Positions 25,714 through 33,394 of a stretch of DNA of 64,000 nt are shown here, piece after piece. The position numbers and the translations under genes are program-made. The stretch lies in the NCBI RefSeq assembly GCF_005671395.1, contig NZ_CP040428.1:3906001-3970000 (forward strand). Reading direction: 5' to 3'. This DNA comes from Jejubacter calystegiae. Lineage in GTDB: Bacteria; Pseudomonadota; Gammaproteobacteria; Enterobacterales; Enterobacteriaceae. The stretch's first letter is position 1. Each line of letters opens with the position of its first letter. The notes under the pieces are model-generated. The model did not search any database and was not told where the DNA came from. It worked only from the letters and a program-made list of their open reading frames with translations.

Positions 25714-27095
25714 GATGCCACCTCCACGCGCTGGGTAATGGTGGCGTCATAGCGCTGTTGTTCTTTATCCAGCGCCGCCAGCATGGTGGTTTGCCAGTGG
25801 TGATGGTGTGAGATATACAGCGCCTCGTCCTCAGGCTTGATGCCGCTCAGGGTCGGAGTGTAGCCCGAAGCGGTGGCGTGTTCGTCCGGGCCATCTACCC
25901 AGTGCACCGCGCCGCGGCTCAGATCGCTCCAGGGCAGCAGTTGTCCGTGATAGCCGTTCTGGCAGGCCCGGAACTCTTCCAGATCGTCCGGCGTGCCCAT
26001 ACCGCTGACGTTAAAGAAATCCTCATACTGACGAATGCGGGTGGCGCGGGTTTCCGCCGGCTCCCCTTTCGGCCCGAAGCACCAGATGGTGACTTCGGTG
26101 CGGTCCACCGAAAGCGGGCGCACCACGCGAATCTGGGTAGAGAACTGATCCATCAGATAGACATTGGGATACAGGCACAGATTGCGAGTTTCATTGACCA
26201 TCAGGTCGGCGCGGACTTCACCAAATTCCGCCGCCAGACGCTCGCGCTGTTCCCAGATGGGGCGCACATCGGGGTTTAGCGCCCGGGTCCACAGCAGCAT
26301 ATGGCCGTTTTCAAACCCGTAGCCGCCCCCCAGGCTTTTCGACCAGCCGTTGGCATCTACCGCCCGGGTGCCTTCCGCCTCGTAGTTGCGGCGCGACATG
26401 GTAGAGGCATAGTTCCAGTGCACTACGCTGACGTGATAGCCGTCGGCGCCGTTTTCCGCCCCCAGTTTCCAGTTGCCTTCATAGATGTAGCTGGATGAGC
26501 CCTGTAGCACCTCCAGCCCTTCGGGGGCCGGATCGACGATCAGATCGATTACCTTACGGGTTTCTCCCAGATACTCTTCCAGCGCTATCACGTCGTCGCT
26601 CAGGCTGCCAAACAGGAAACCGCGATAGTTTTCAAAACGCGGCAGCGCCTTGAGGTCGTGAGATCCATCCTGTTTAAAGCCCGGCGGATAGCCGCCGCTC
26701 TTTTCATCTTTGGCCTTTAATAATTTACCGTTATTGCTGAAGGTCCAGCCGTGGAACGGGCAGGTAAATGAGCCCTTATTGCCCGACTTGCGGCGGCACA
26801 GCATGGCGCCGCGGTGAGCGCAGCTATTAATCAGGGCATGCAGTTCGCCCTGTTTGTCACGGGTAATAATCACCGGCTGGCGCCCCAGGGTCAGGGTAAA
26901 ATAATCGCCGGGTTGGCTAATTTGACTTTCATGAGCCAGAAATACCCAGTTGCCTTCAAAGATATGTTTCATTTCCAGCTCAAACAGTTCTTCGTCGGTA
27001 AATATATTACGCTGACAGCGGTAAATATCATTCTGGCGGTCAACAATCAGCGCATCGCTGATTTTTTGTTTTAATCTGGCAAGTTTTTGTTGCAT
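25710..27095 (-). CDS. benA: benzoate 1,2-dioxygenase, large subunit
   Basis: The catalytic alpha subunit that dihydroxylates benzoate to the 1,2-cis-diol. The 461-residue protein has Rieske ligands C92/H94 and C112/H115, and mononuclear iron ligands H221 and H226 with the electron-bridging D218 (D-G-Y-H-V-S-V-V-H). Length is standard. It lies 85 bp after catA in the same direction, with no terminator between, so cat and ben probably form one long operon catBCA-benABCD. An AGATCC-type ribosome site precedes it. Confidence 0.98.
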   Translation of the reverse strand: MQQKLARLKQKISDALIVDRQNDIYRCQRNIFTDEELFELEMKHIFEGNWVFLAHESQISQPGDYFTLTLGRQPVIITRDKQGELHALINSCAHRGAMLCRRKSGNKGSFTCPFHGWTFSNNGKLLKAKDEKSGGYPPGFKQDGSHDLKALPRFENYRGFLFGSLSDDVIALEEYLGETRKVIDLIVDPAPEGLEVLQGSSSYIYEGNWKLGAENGADGYHVSVVHWNYASTMSRRNYEAEGTRAVDANGWSKSLGGGYGFENGHMLLWTRALNPDVRPIWEQRERLAAEFGEVRADLMVNETRNLCLYPNVYLMDQFSTQIRVVRPLSVDRTEVTIWCFGPKGEPAETRATRIRQYEDFFNVSGMGTPDDLEEFRACQNGYHGQLLPWSDLSRGAVHWVDGPDEHATASGYTPTLSGIKPEDEALYISHHHHWQTTMLAALDKEQQRYDATITQRVEVAS

Positions 27096-27180
27096 AGCAG
27101 GATCTCCCGATAATCAATCCAGGATAAGAGTCTTGTTATTTTATTGAAGGTGCCGGGCAGTGCCGGCACCGGGAATAGAA

Positions 27181-28107
27181 TTACTCTTTGGCGCGGGCGC
27201 GAATAATACGCTGCTGTTCCTGGGCATTCTGGGCCCGGGTTAGCGTAAAGTCGAAGCGAATTTCGGTATGGGGACCGTTCAGGCCGCGACTGGCGATAAG
27301 CGATGGGTCGGTGACCGCCACCGGATCCGCCACCAGGCCGTCACGGGTGGCAAAGGCGAAGTCGTCCCACAGATACTCATCGCCATTCAGATTGATCTGG
27401 CTGGTCAGATGACGGTGATCCGGCGCCGAAACGAAGAAGTGGATATGGGCCGGACGGTTGCCGTGGCGGCCCAGGCGGTCCAGCAGTTGCTGGGTTGGCC
27501 CCTGGGGCGGACAGCCGTAACCGGAAGGCACGATGCTGCGCACGCTGTAGCGGCCATCGCTGCCGGTGCGGATGCGGCGGCGCAGATTGTAATCGCTCTG
27601 GCTGGCATCGAAGAACGAATAGTTGCCCAGGGTGTTGGCGTGCCAGATATCGACAATGGCGTTAGCCAGCGGCTTACCGTCGGTGCCTTTCACTTCGCCG
27701 TGCAGCCACATGACTTTACCGTCGTCGCTGCCGTCGTCCATGCGGTCGTGGCTGTCGGCCAGCGGCGCGCCGGCCACATATAGCGGCCCTTCAATGGTGC
27801 GGGGCGTGCCGGTTTCACGGTTTTCAGCGGCTTCGATAGCGTCCTGGCGCAGATCCAGGTAGTGCTCCAGCCCCAGTCCCGCCGCCAGCAGCGCGGCTTC
27901 TTTACTGCCGCCCAGGTCGTGCAGATAATTAATGGCATGCCAGAACTCTTCCGGCGTAATATTATAGTCATCAATCAACGTGCAGATATTTTCCAGCAAC
28001 TGATGAATAATGGCTTTAAAACGTTCATCGCCGTCACTGCCATTTAATCCGGCGCTTTCTCTTAATAACTCGACTACTTCAGGGTTACTGGCGAAATTGC
28101 TCTTCAT
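27181..28107 (-). CDS. catA: catechol 1,2-dioxygenase
   Basis: This intradiol dioxygenase cleaves catechol to cis,cis-muconate. The 308-residue protein has an N-terminal helical linker domain and a catalytic beta-sandwich with non-haem Fe(III) ligands Y110 (G-P-L-Y), Y197 (S-G-Y-G), H221 and H223 (P-A-H-I-H-F). It follows catC by 64 bp and precedes benA by 85 bp. The cytoplasmic enzyme uses the catechol made by BenABCD. Confidence 0.97.
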   Translation of the reverse strand: MKSNFASNPEVVELLRESAGLNGSDGDERFKAIIHQLLENICTLIDDYNITPEEFWHAINYLHDLGGSKEAALLAAGLGLEHYLDLRQDAIEAAENRETGTPRTIEGPLYVAGAPLADSHDRMDDGSDDGKVMWLHGEVKGTDGKPLANAIVDIWHANTLGNYSFFDASQSDYNLRRRIRTGSDGRYSVRSIVPSGYGCPPQGPTQQLLDRLGRHGNRPAHIHFFVSAPDHRHLTSQINLNGDEYLWDDFAFATRDGLVADPVAVTDPSLIASRGLNGPHTEIRFDFTLTRAQNAQEQQRIIRARAKE

Positions 28108-28171
28108 AATCGGACTCTCTGTTATTTTAACTGTAGGGTTAGCGCCATGACTGGCGCGCAGAGCATTTTAA

Positions 28172-28462
28172 TTATTTATCATCAGACCGAATGGATGACG
28201 GATGACGACACAGCGCGGTCACCGAAATCTCCATCCAGGGATACAGCGGTAATTCCATTAAAATATCATGCAGCTCCTGAGCGTCTTTCACGTCGAAAAT
28301 ACTGACGTTGGCGTACAGCCCGGCCACACGCCAGATATGGCGCCATTTGCCTTCGCGCTGCAACTGCTGGGAATACGCCTTTTCCGTCGCCTTAATCTGT
28401 TCGGCCCGTTCGGCAGGCATATCCGGCGGCAGATTGACCGCCATCTCAACCATAAATAGCAT
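28172..28462 (-). CDS. catC: muconolactone delta-isomerase
   Basis: A 96-residue enzyme that converts muconolactone to 3-oxoadipate enol-lactone and forms decamers in known homologues. The opening M-L-F-M-V-E-M-A-V-N-L-P-P and the Y-P-W-M-E-I motif near 76-81 are diagnostic. I start it at ATG 28462 because this gives the normal length; the in-frame extension to 28516 overlaps catB and is not conserved. It lies 13 bp after catB. Confidence 0.97.
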   Translation of the reverse strand: MLFMVEMAVNLPPDMPAERAEQIKATEKAYSQQLQREGKWRHIWRVAGLYANVSIFDVKDAQELHDILMELPLYPWMEISVTALCRHPSSIRSDDK

Positions 28463-28475
28463 GCTGGTTCTCCTG

Positions 28476-29597
28476 TTATTGTGATGCGCGACTGTAGCGG
28501 CGCAGTTTATCTTCATCCAGTTCCACGCCCAGCCCCGGCCCCTGGGGCAGCGCCACCTGGCCGTTCGCGAAGTCGAGCGGGCGAACCACGATATCGTCCT
28601 TCAGCAGCAGCGGGCCGAACATCTCGGTGCCCCAGGCTAACGGCAGGGTCGACCAGGCGTGCAGCGAAGCCACGGTGCCGATGGTGCCTTCCAGCATGGT
28701 GCCGCCATACAGCCCAATACCCGCAGCCTGAGCGACGTTCGCCAGCTTCAGTACGCTGGCGGGACCGCCTGATTTGGCGATTTTTAAGGCACAGGCGCCG
28801 CTAAAACCGCGTCGGGCGATATCGAAACCGTCCTGAGGGCTGGCCACCGCTTCATCGGCAAGAATAGCGGTGCCGCAGTGGTGGCTCAGGCGCACCAGCG
28901 CATCGCGATCGTGGGCCGCTACCGGCTGTTCGATAAGGTCAACGCCCATGGCGGCCAGTTCGGCACAGCCCCGTGCGGCGGTGCTGGCATCCCAGGCCTG
29001 GTTTACGTCCACCCGAATGCTGGCGCGGCAGCCCAGCGCTTCAACAATGGCGCGGGTATGCGCCAGGTCGGTCGCCAGTTCCCGGGCGCCAATTTTCAGT
29101 TTGAAAGCGTTGTGGCGACCGCTTTCCAGCAACTGCTCTCCTTCGGCGATATCCCGGGCGGTGTCGCCGCTCGCCAGGGTCCACAGTACCGGTAACGATG
29201 TACTGAGCGCCCCGCCCAGCAGCGCGCTGACCGGCAGCCCCAACGCCTTGCCTCTGGCATCCAGCAGCGCGGTTTCCACTGCCGATTTGGCGAAGGTGTT
29301 GCCCTTCACCGCCTTTTCCAGCCGCGCCAGCAGCGGGTTGATATCGTCGGCGGGTTGGCCGACAAGCAGCGGCGCCAAGTAGTTATCCAGCGCCGATTTA
29401 ATGCCTTCCGGGCTTTCCACCCCGTAGCTCAGACCACCAATAGTGGTCGCTTCGCCCAGGCCGCTGATGCCGTCGGAACGGACGATGCGCAGAATCACCA
29501 GGGTCTGACAGCCCATGGTGGTCATTGACAGTTTGTGCGGGCGAATGGTGGGGAGATCCACCAGCCAGCTTTCGAGGTGTTCGATGGTTGCGCTCAT
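28476..29597 (-). CDS. catB: muconate cycloisomerase I
   Basis: An enolase-superfamily enzyme lactonising cis,cis-muconate. The 373-residue protein has the catalytic K-L-K pair (K166/K168 in A-F-K-L-K-I-G), metal ligands in R-V-D-V-N-Q, L-I-E-Q-P and L-A-D-E-A, and the second-side lysine in A-L-K-I-A-K-S-G. It is the first gene of the cat-ben operon and is divergent from the IclR regulator at 29884. Expression is probably induced by a pathway intermediate. Confidence 0.97.
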   Translation of the reverse strand: MSATIEHLESWLVDLPTIRPHKLSMTTMGCQTLVILRIVRSDGISGLGEATTIGGLSYGVESPEGIKSALDNYLAPLLVGQPADDINPLLARLEKAVKGNTFAKSAVETALLDARGKALGLPVSALLGGALSTSLPVLWTLASGDTARDIAEGEQLLESGRHNAFKLKIGARELATDLAHTRAIVEALGCRASIRVDVNQAWDASTAARGCAELAAMGVDLIEQPVAAHDRDALVRLSHHCGTAILADEAVASPQDGFDIARRGFSGACALKIAKSGGPASVLKLANVAQAAGIGLYGGTMLEGTIGTVASLHAWSTLPLAWGTEMFGPLLLKDDIVVRPLDFANGQVALPQGPGLGVELDEDKLRRYSRASQ

Positions 29598-29883
29598 AAT
29601 CTTCCGCCTGATAGCTCCATTATTGTATTTATTGTCAATACGTTACCTCCCGACTACGCAGAAAACCGCATCAAAATCGGGGAATGTGTAATGACAATAG
29701 GGTGCGGTGTATCAGAGCGTCAACGGCGGTAATCGAAAAGTTGTGCGATTATCGACACGTTTGTTAAATTAAAGTTATTAATGTGATCGTTGTGGAATAT
29801 TAAACAGCTTTCCTCCACCCCACCGGCGGCGTGGATATAGTGGATCTTCGGATCCCCTTGTCCGCCGCCGGAGAGAAGAGAAC
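29598..29883. promoter_or_regulatory. catB/IclR divergent control region with PcaR-like box
   Basis: CGATTATCG (29746-29754) is a dyad with a one-base centre. Read on the minus strand, TGTCGATAATCGCAC closely resembles the box I recall for PcaR/PobR-type IclR regulators (GTTCGATAATCGCAC), differing at the first two bases. A half-site ATCGA lies 14 bp away at 29732. TATTGTCAATA (29630-29640) is a second small palindrome near catB. The region holds no gene. Confidence 0.6.
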
Positions 29884-30705
29884 ATGGCCGGAAAAAAAAC
29901 GGATAACCAGGCACTGACCCCGCTTCAGGGCGAAGAGTGCATCGCAGCCCGACGCGATCCCAACTTTATGCTATCACTGGCCCGCGGGCTGGAGGTGCTG
30001 AACGCCTTTACCCCCCAGCGCCAGCGGTTAACCATCTCCCAGCTCAGTCAGAAAACCCACATTTCACGGGCCGCCGTGCGCCGCTGCCTGTATACCCTGG
30101 CGACCCTGGGCATGGTGCACAGCCCCGATGGCCGACACTATGAGCTGTTGCCACGGGTGCTGGCAGTGGGCCACGCTTATCTGGCGGGAACGCCGCTGGC
30201 ACGGGCCGCCCAGTGCACGCTGGACAGTCTGCGTGACAGGCTTAATGAGTCCTGCTCCGCCGCCACTCTGGACGGCGACAACGTGCTCTATATCGCCCGG
30301 GCGGCGGTGGATAACATTATCAGCATGGATATCGGACGCGGCAGCCGCCTGCCCGCCTGGGCGACATCGATGGGCAGGGTGCTGCTGAGTGCGCTGCCGG
30401 AGCAGGAGCTGGAAGAGATACTGGCGCGTGCAAAGCGGGTGCCCTTTACCTCCCACACTCTGGCGTCGCTGCCCCAACTGCGGGAAGAGCTGGACCGGGT
30501 TCGGCGTCAGGGTTATGCCATTAACGACCAGCAACTGGAGATGGGCCTGCGCTCTATTGCCGTACCGCTGCTGGCGGCAGGTGGACAGGTGGTGGCGGCC
30601 ATGAATGTGGGCGTGCACGCCTCCAGAATGTCGGTGGACAGACTGCGTAACGAGGTGCTGCCCACGCTACGCCGCGCCGCCACCGATCTTGCCATGCGAA
30701 TTTAA
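29884..30705 (+). CDS. IclR-family regulator, PcaR/PcaU/PobR subgroup
   Basis: A 273-residue regulator. An N-terminal extension carries the R-R-D-P-N-F-M-L-S-L-A-R-G-L-E-V-L opening of the beta-ketoadipate subgroup. A winged helix (R-L-T-I-S-Q-L-S-Q-K-T-H-I-S-R-A-A-V-R-R near 40-60) and the GAF-like IclR effector domain (about 95-270) follow. It is divergent from catB, so it probably controls cat-ben. Pseudomonas and Acinetobacter use LysR proteins (CatR/CatM, BenM) or AraC (BenR) for these operons, so an IclR protein in this position is a different regulatory solution. The effector could be muconate or beta-ketoadipate. Confidence 0.92.
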   Translation: MAGKKTDNQALTPLQGEECIAARRDPNFMLSLARGLEVLNAFTPQRQRLTISQLSQKTHISRAAVRRCLYTLATLGMVHSPDGRHYELLPRVLAVGHAYLAGTPLARAAQCTLDSLRDRLNESCSAATLDGDNVLYIARAAVDNIISMDIGRGSRLPAWATSMGRVLLSALPEQELEEILARAKRVPFTSHTLASLPQLREELDRVRRQGYAINDQQLEMGLRSIAVPLLAAGGQVVAAMNVGVHASRMSVDRLRNEVLPTLRRAATDLAMRI

Positions 30706-31226
30706 CGGCGCAGACGGTAGAGGATATGGCGCCGCAGCCAGTCGCCTTCCGGCAATGACGGGTGATCGAAAGCGATATCGCGCGCCATGCCCAGCCGGGC
30801 CATCAACCGCTGCGAATCCAGATTGGCCAGCGCGGTAAAGGCGACAATCTCCGTCAGACCATAGTCGTGAAACCCGATATCCAGCGCCCGATGCGCCGCC
30901 TCGTAAGCGTAGCCGCGCCCCTGGTATGCCCGGACCAGCCGCCAGCCAATCTCCACCACCTCGCCGAACGGCATCGCGATGACCGGGCGGTTTAACCCCA
31001 CCATGCCGATAAAATCACCGCTGCGGCGCTCTTCCACCGCCCACATACCAAAACCGTTAGAGGTCATGCGCTCGCGCAGGGTGCATAGCATGGCATCGCT
31101 TTGCTCACGGCTAAGCGGAGCCGGAAAATAGCGCATCACCTGCGGGTCGGCATTCAGTCGGGCAAAGGCCGGGGCGTCGTCGTCATCCCAGGGGCGCAGA
31201 ATCAGGCGTTCGGTCTGATAATTCAT
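30702..31226 (-). CDS. GNAT acetyltransferase, RimJ/RimL-like
   Basis: A 174-residue GNAT protein of the RimJ/RimL type. The N-terminus T-E-R-L-I-L-R-P-W and the acetyl-CoA loop R-A-Y-Q-G-R-G-Y-A-Y-E-A near 98-109 are present. It may acetylate a protein N-terminus or a small amine; the substrate is unknown. Its start overlaps the ydcR stop (ATGA), so it is coupled to ydcR, and its stop overlaps the convergent IclR stop by 4 bp. Confidence 0.88.
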   Translation of the reverse strand: MNYQTERLILRPWDDDDAPAFARLNADPQVMRYFPAPLSREQSDAMLCTLRERMTSNGFGMWAVEERRSGDFIGMVGLNRPVIAMPFGEVVEIGWRLVRAYQGRGYAYEAAHRALDIGFHDYGLTEIVAFTALANLDSQRLMARLGMARDIAFDHPSLPEGDWLRRHILYRLRR

Positions 31227-32629
31227 GGTAAAAGCCTGTCACGAATAAGCTGGCCCAGCCGCGCCGCCGCCTGCTCTTCCCGTTCGCCCCACGCCCAGGA
31301 GGCATTGAAACGAAAGCCGTGATGCCAGGCGCTGTCGGCGCTGAACATCTTACCGGGAGCAATGCTGATGGCCTGGTGCAGCGCCGCTTCGCTCAGTTCG
31401 CTGGCGTCCATCTCACGGGGCAGCTCAACCCAAAGGAAGTAGCCGCCGTCGCTGGCGTGAACACGCACCGGGTCGGGAAGATGGCGGTACAGGGCGTGCA
31501 GCGCCTGCTGCTTGCGTTCCGCCAGGGTACGGCGCAGACGCCGCAGATGACTGTCATAACGCTGGGTGGCCAGGTAATCCACCAGCGCCAGCTGCATCGG
31601 AGAACTGGTGGACAGCGTGCTCATCATCTGCAACTGCTGAATGCGCCGGGCAAAGGCCCCCGCCGCCACCCAGCCGATACGGAATCCCGCCACCAGACAT
31701 TTGGAAAAAGAGGAGCAGTGCAGCACCGAGGTGCCGTCATCCCAGGCCCGGGCCGGTAGCGGTTTTTCTCGCCCCGCGTAAAGTTCGCTGTAGACGTCGT
31801 CCTCAATAAACGTGACACCGTAACGCTTTATCAGCGCCATCAGGCGCTGCTTTTTCTCGCGGCTCAGGGTGTAGCCCAGCGGATTCTGAGCACTGGTCAT
31901 TAACCAGCAGGCCTTAACCGGCCAGCGGTTCAGCGCCTCTTCCAGGGCATCGAGATCGATGCCTTCCCGCACGTCACCCGGCACCGCCAGCGCCCGTAGT
32001 TTCAGACGTTCCAGCGCCTGGAGGGCGCCATAAAAACACGGGCTTTCAACAATCACCCAGTCTCCCGGCTCGGTAATGGCCTGTAGGCTGAGGTTCAGCG
32101 CCTCCAGCGCCCCGGCGGTAATGACTATCTCATCCGGCGGGATGGTCATGCCCTGTGCTGCATAGCGCCGGGCGATGGCATGGCGTAGCGCTTCATTGCC
32201 CGGCGGCAGGTTATCCGTGATGCTGACCGAGGTGGCATTGCGGCTGACCCTTGCCAGCGAGCGGTTGAGCTGCTGGAGCGGAAACAGCCTGGGGTCGGGA
32301 AACGCCGAGCCGAACGGCACCACCGAGGGATCCCGGCTGGCCTGCAGGACGTCGAAAATATAGGTGTTGATATCCACCGCCCCGGCCCTGACCTGCCGCC
32401 GCACTGCTGGTTCGGACACCGGACGCGGCGCTACGTAGTAGCCCGATTGGGGACGCGCCACAACGGCGCCCTGACTTTCCAGCAGCTGATAGGCGTGGCT
32501 GACGGTCATAAAACTCATGCCGCTGTGGGTCACCTGCTCGCGCAGGGATGGCAGACGGTCGCCGGGGTGCCAGACTCCCTGCTCGATTTGCTCCAGGATC
32601 TGCCGCGCCAGGCGCTGATATTTCTTCAC
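31223..32629 (-). CDS. ydcR: MocR-type GntR/aminotransferase regulator YdcR
   Basis: A fusion of a GntR winged helix (about res 2-68, with G-D-R-L-P-S-L-R-E-Q) and a PLP type-I aminotransferase-like domain. The PLP lysine is in S-S-F-S-K. I propose a GTG start at 32629, because the product would then open V/M-K-K-Y-Q-R-L-A and have 468 residues, the length and opening I recall for E. coli YdcR. The longer ATG frame would overlap the upstream gene by 47 bp. The GTG lies 17 bp after the thioesterase stop. The target genes are unknown. Confidence 0.9.
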   Translation of the reverse strand: MKKYQRLARQILEQIEQGVWHPGDRLPSLREQVTHSGMSFMTVSHAYQLLESQGAVVARPQSGYYVAPRPVSEPAVRRQVRAGAVDINTYIFDVLQASRDPSVVPFGSAFPDPRLFPLQQLNRSLARVSRNATSVSITDNLPPGNEALRHAIARRYAAQGMTIPPDEIVITAGALEALNLSLQAITEPGDWVIVESPCFYGALQALERLKLRALAVPGDVREGIDLDALEEALNRWPVKACWLMTSAQNPLGYTLSREKKQRLMALIKRYGVTFIEDDVYSELYAGREKPLPARAWDDGTSVLHCSSFSKCLVAGFRIGWVAAGAFARRIQQLQMMSTLSTSSPMQLALVDYLATQRYDSHLRRLRRTLAERKQQALHALYRHLPDPVRVHASDGGYFLWVELPREMDASELSEAALHQAISIAPGKMFSADSAWHHGFRFNASWAWGEREEQAAARLGQLIRDRLLP

Positions 32630-32645
32630 GGGCGGGGTTCCGGTA

Positions 32646-33050
32646 TTAGCTGAACAGCGGCGTCGGTTTGCCGTCATCATCGATGGCGACAAAGTTAAAC
32701 TGGCCGTTGATCACCTGTTCGCGCCCTTCGGCATACATATCCTCCAGCCAGACGGTAACCGTGACGGTCAGACTGCTGTTGCCGACCCGGGTCACTTCCC
32801 CCACCATTTCGATAATTGAACCTGAGGGAATCGGATTCTGAAAATTGATTTTTTCGGTAGAGACGGTGACCAGGCGCTTACGGCAAAAGCGGGTAGCGGT
32901 AACGAACGACACCTCGTCCATCCACGACAGCGCCGTGCCGCCGAACAGCGTGGAGTGATGGTTGATGGTGGTGGGAAACACCACTTTCGCCACGCTGGTG
33001 CGTGATAAACGAATCTGCTGGTCGATACTCTCTTGATCCCGGGGGCTCAT
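32646..33050 (-). CDS. acyl-CoA thioesterase, YciA-like hot-dog protein
   Basis: A 134-residue hot-dog fold thioesterase. N-H-H-S-T-L-F-G-G-T-A-L-S-W-M-D-E near res 30-46 contains the catalytic acidic residue and the helix motif of the acyl-CoA hydrolase/YciA group. It would hydrolyse acyl-CoAs to fatty acids and CoA. It is the first gene of the thioesterase-ydcR-acetyltransferase operon, and its promoter should lie in the A+T-rich gap upstream. Confidence 0.9.
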   Translation of the reverse strand: MSPRDQESIDQQIRLSRTSVAKVVFPTTINHHSTLFGGTALSWMDEVSFVTATRFCRKRLVTVSTEKINFQNPIPSGSIIEMVGEVTRVGNSSLTVTVTVWLEDMYAEGREQVINGQFNFVAIDDDGKPTPLFS

Positions 33051-33394
33051 TACGGTTTCTCTGGTGATTTATGCTAGGTAGCAGGAGTATAACAAAGCAG
33101 TAACTTTACCGTCTTCGTGGTTTTTCCCGTTTTGTGCTGATTTTATATCAGTTTGAATAAAATGGACTAATGAAAAAAATTGTTATGTTACCAGACATCC
33201 TGAGCTGCCTGTTTTTTAGACATAGCATAACGTGACGTAATATTTTCCATGTCGCTATATCACCAATATAAACAAGGCTTTTATTGCTATTATTCTTAAA
33301 AAAATATGATTCCTGGACATTAATGGAATTATTCCATCCGTCGACCAGAATAAATACTCCATACATGACTGCCTTCATTTCTGAAGAGGTAACA
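33051..33394. other. A+T-rich 344-bp gap upstream of the vWA gene
   Basis: This divergent intergenic region is markedly richer in A and T than its surroundings. It must contain the promoters of the thioesterase operon and of the vWA gene. A 21-codon open frame starts at 33170 (M-K-K-I-V-M-L-P-D) without a ribosome site and is probably chance. No RNA gene or mobile-element end was recognised. A+T-rich flanks of this kind are common H-NS targets and signs of transferred DNA. Confidence 0.5.
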
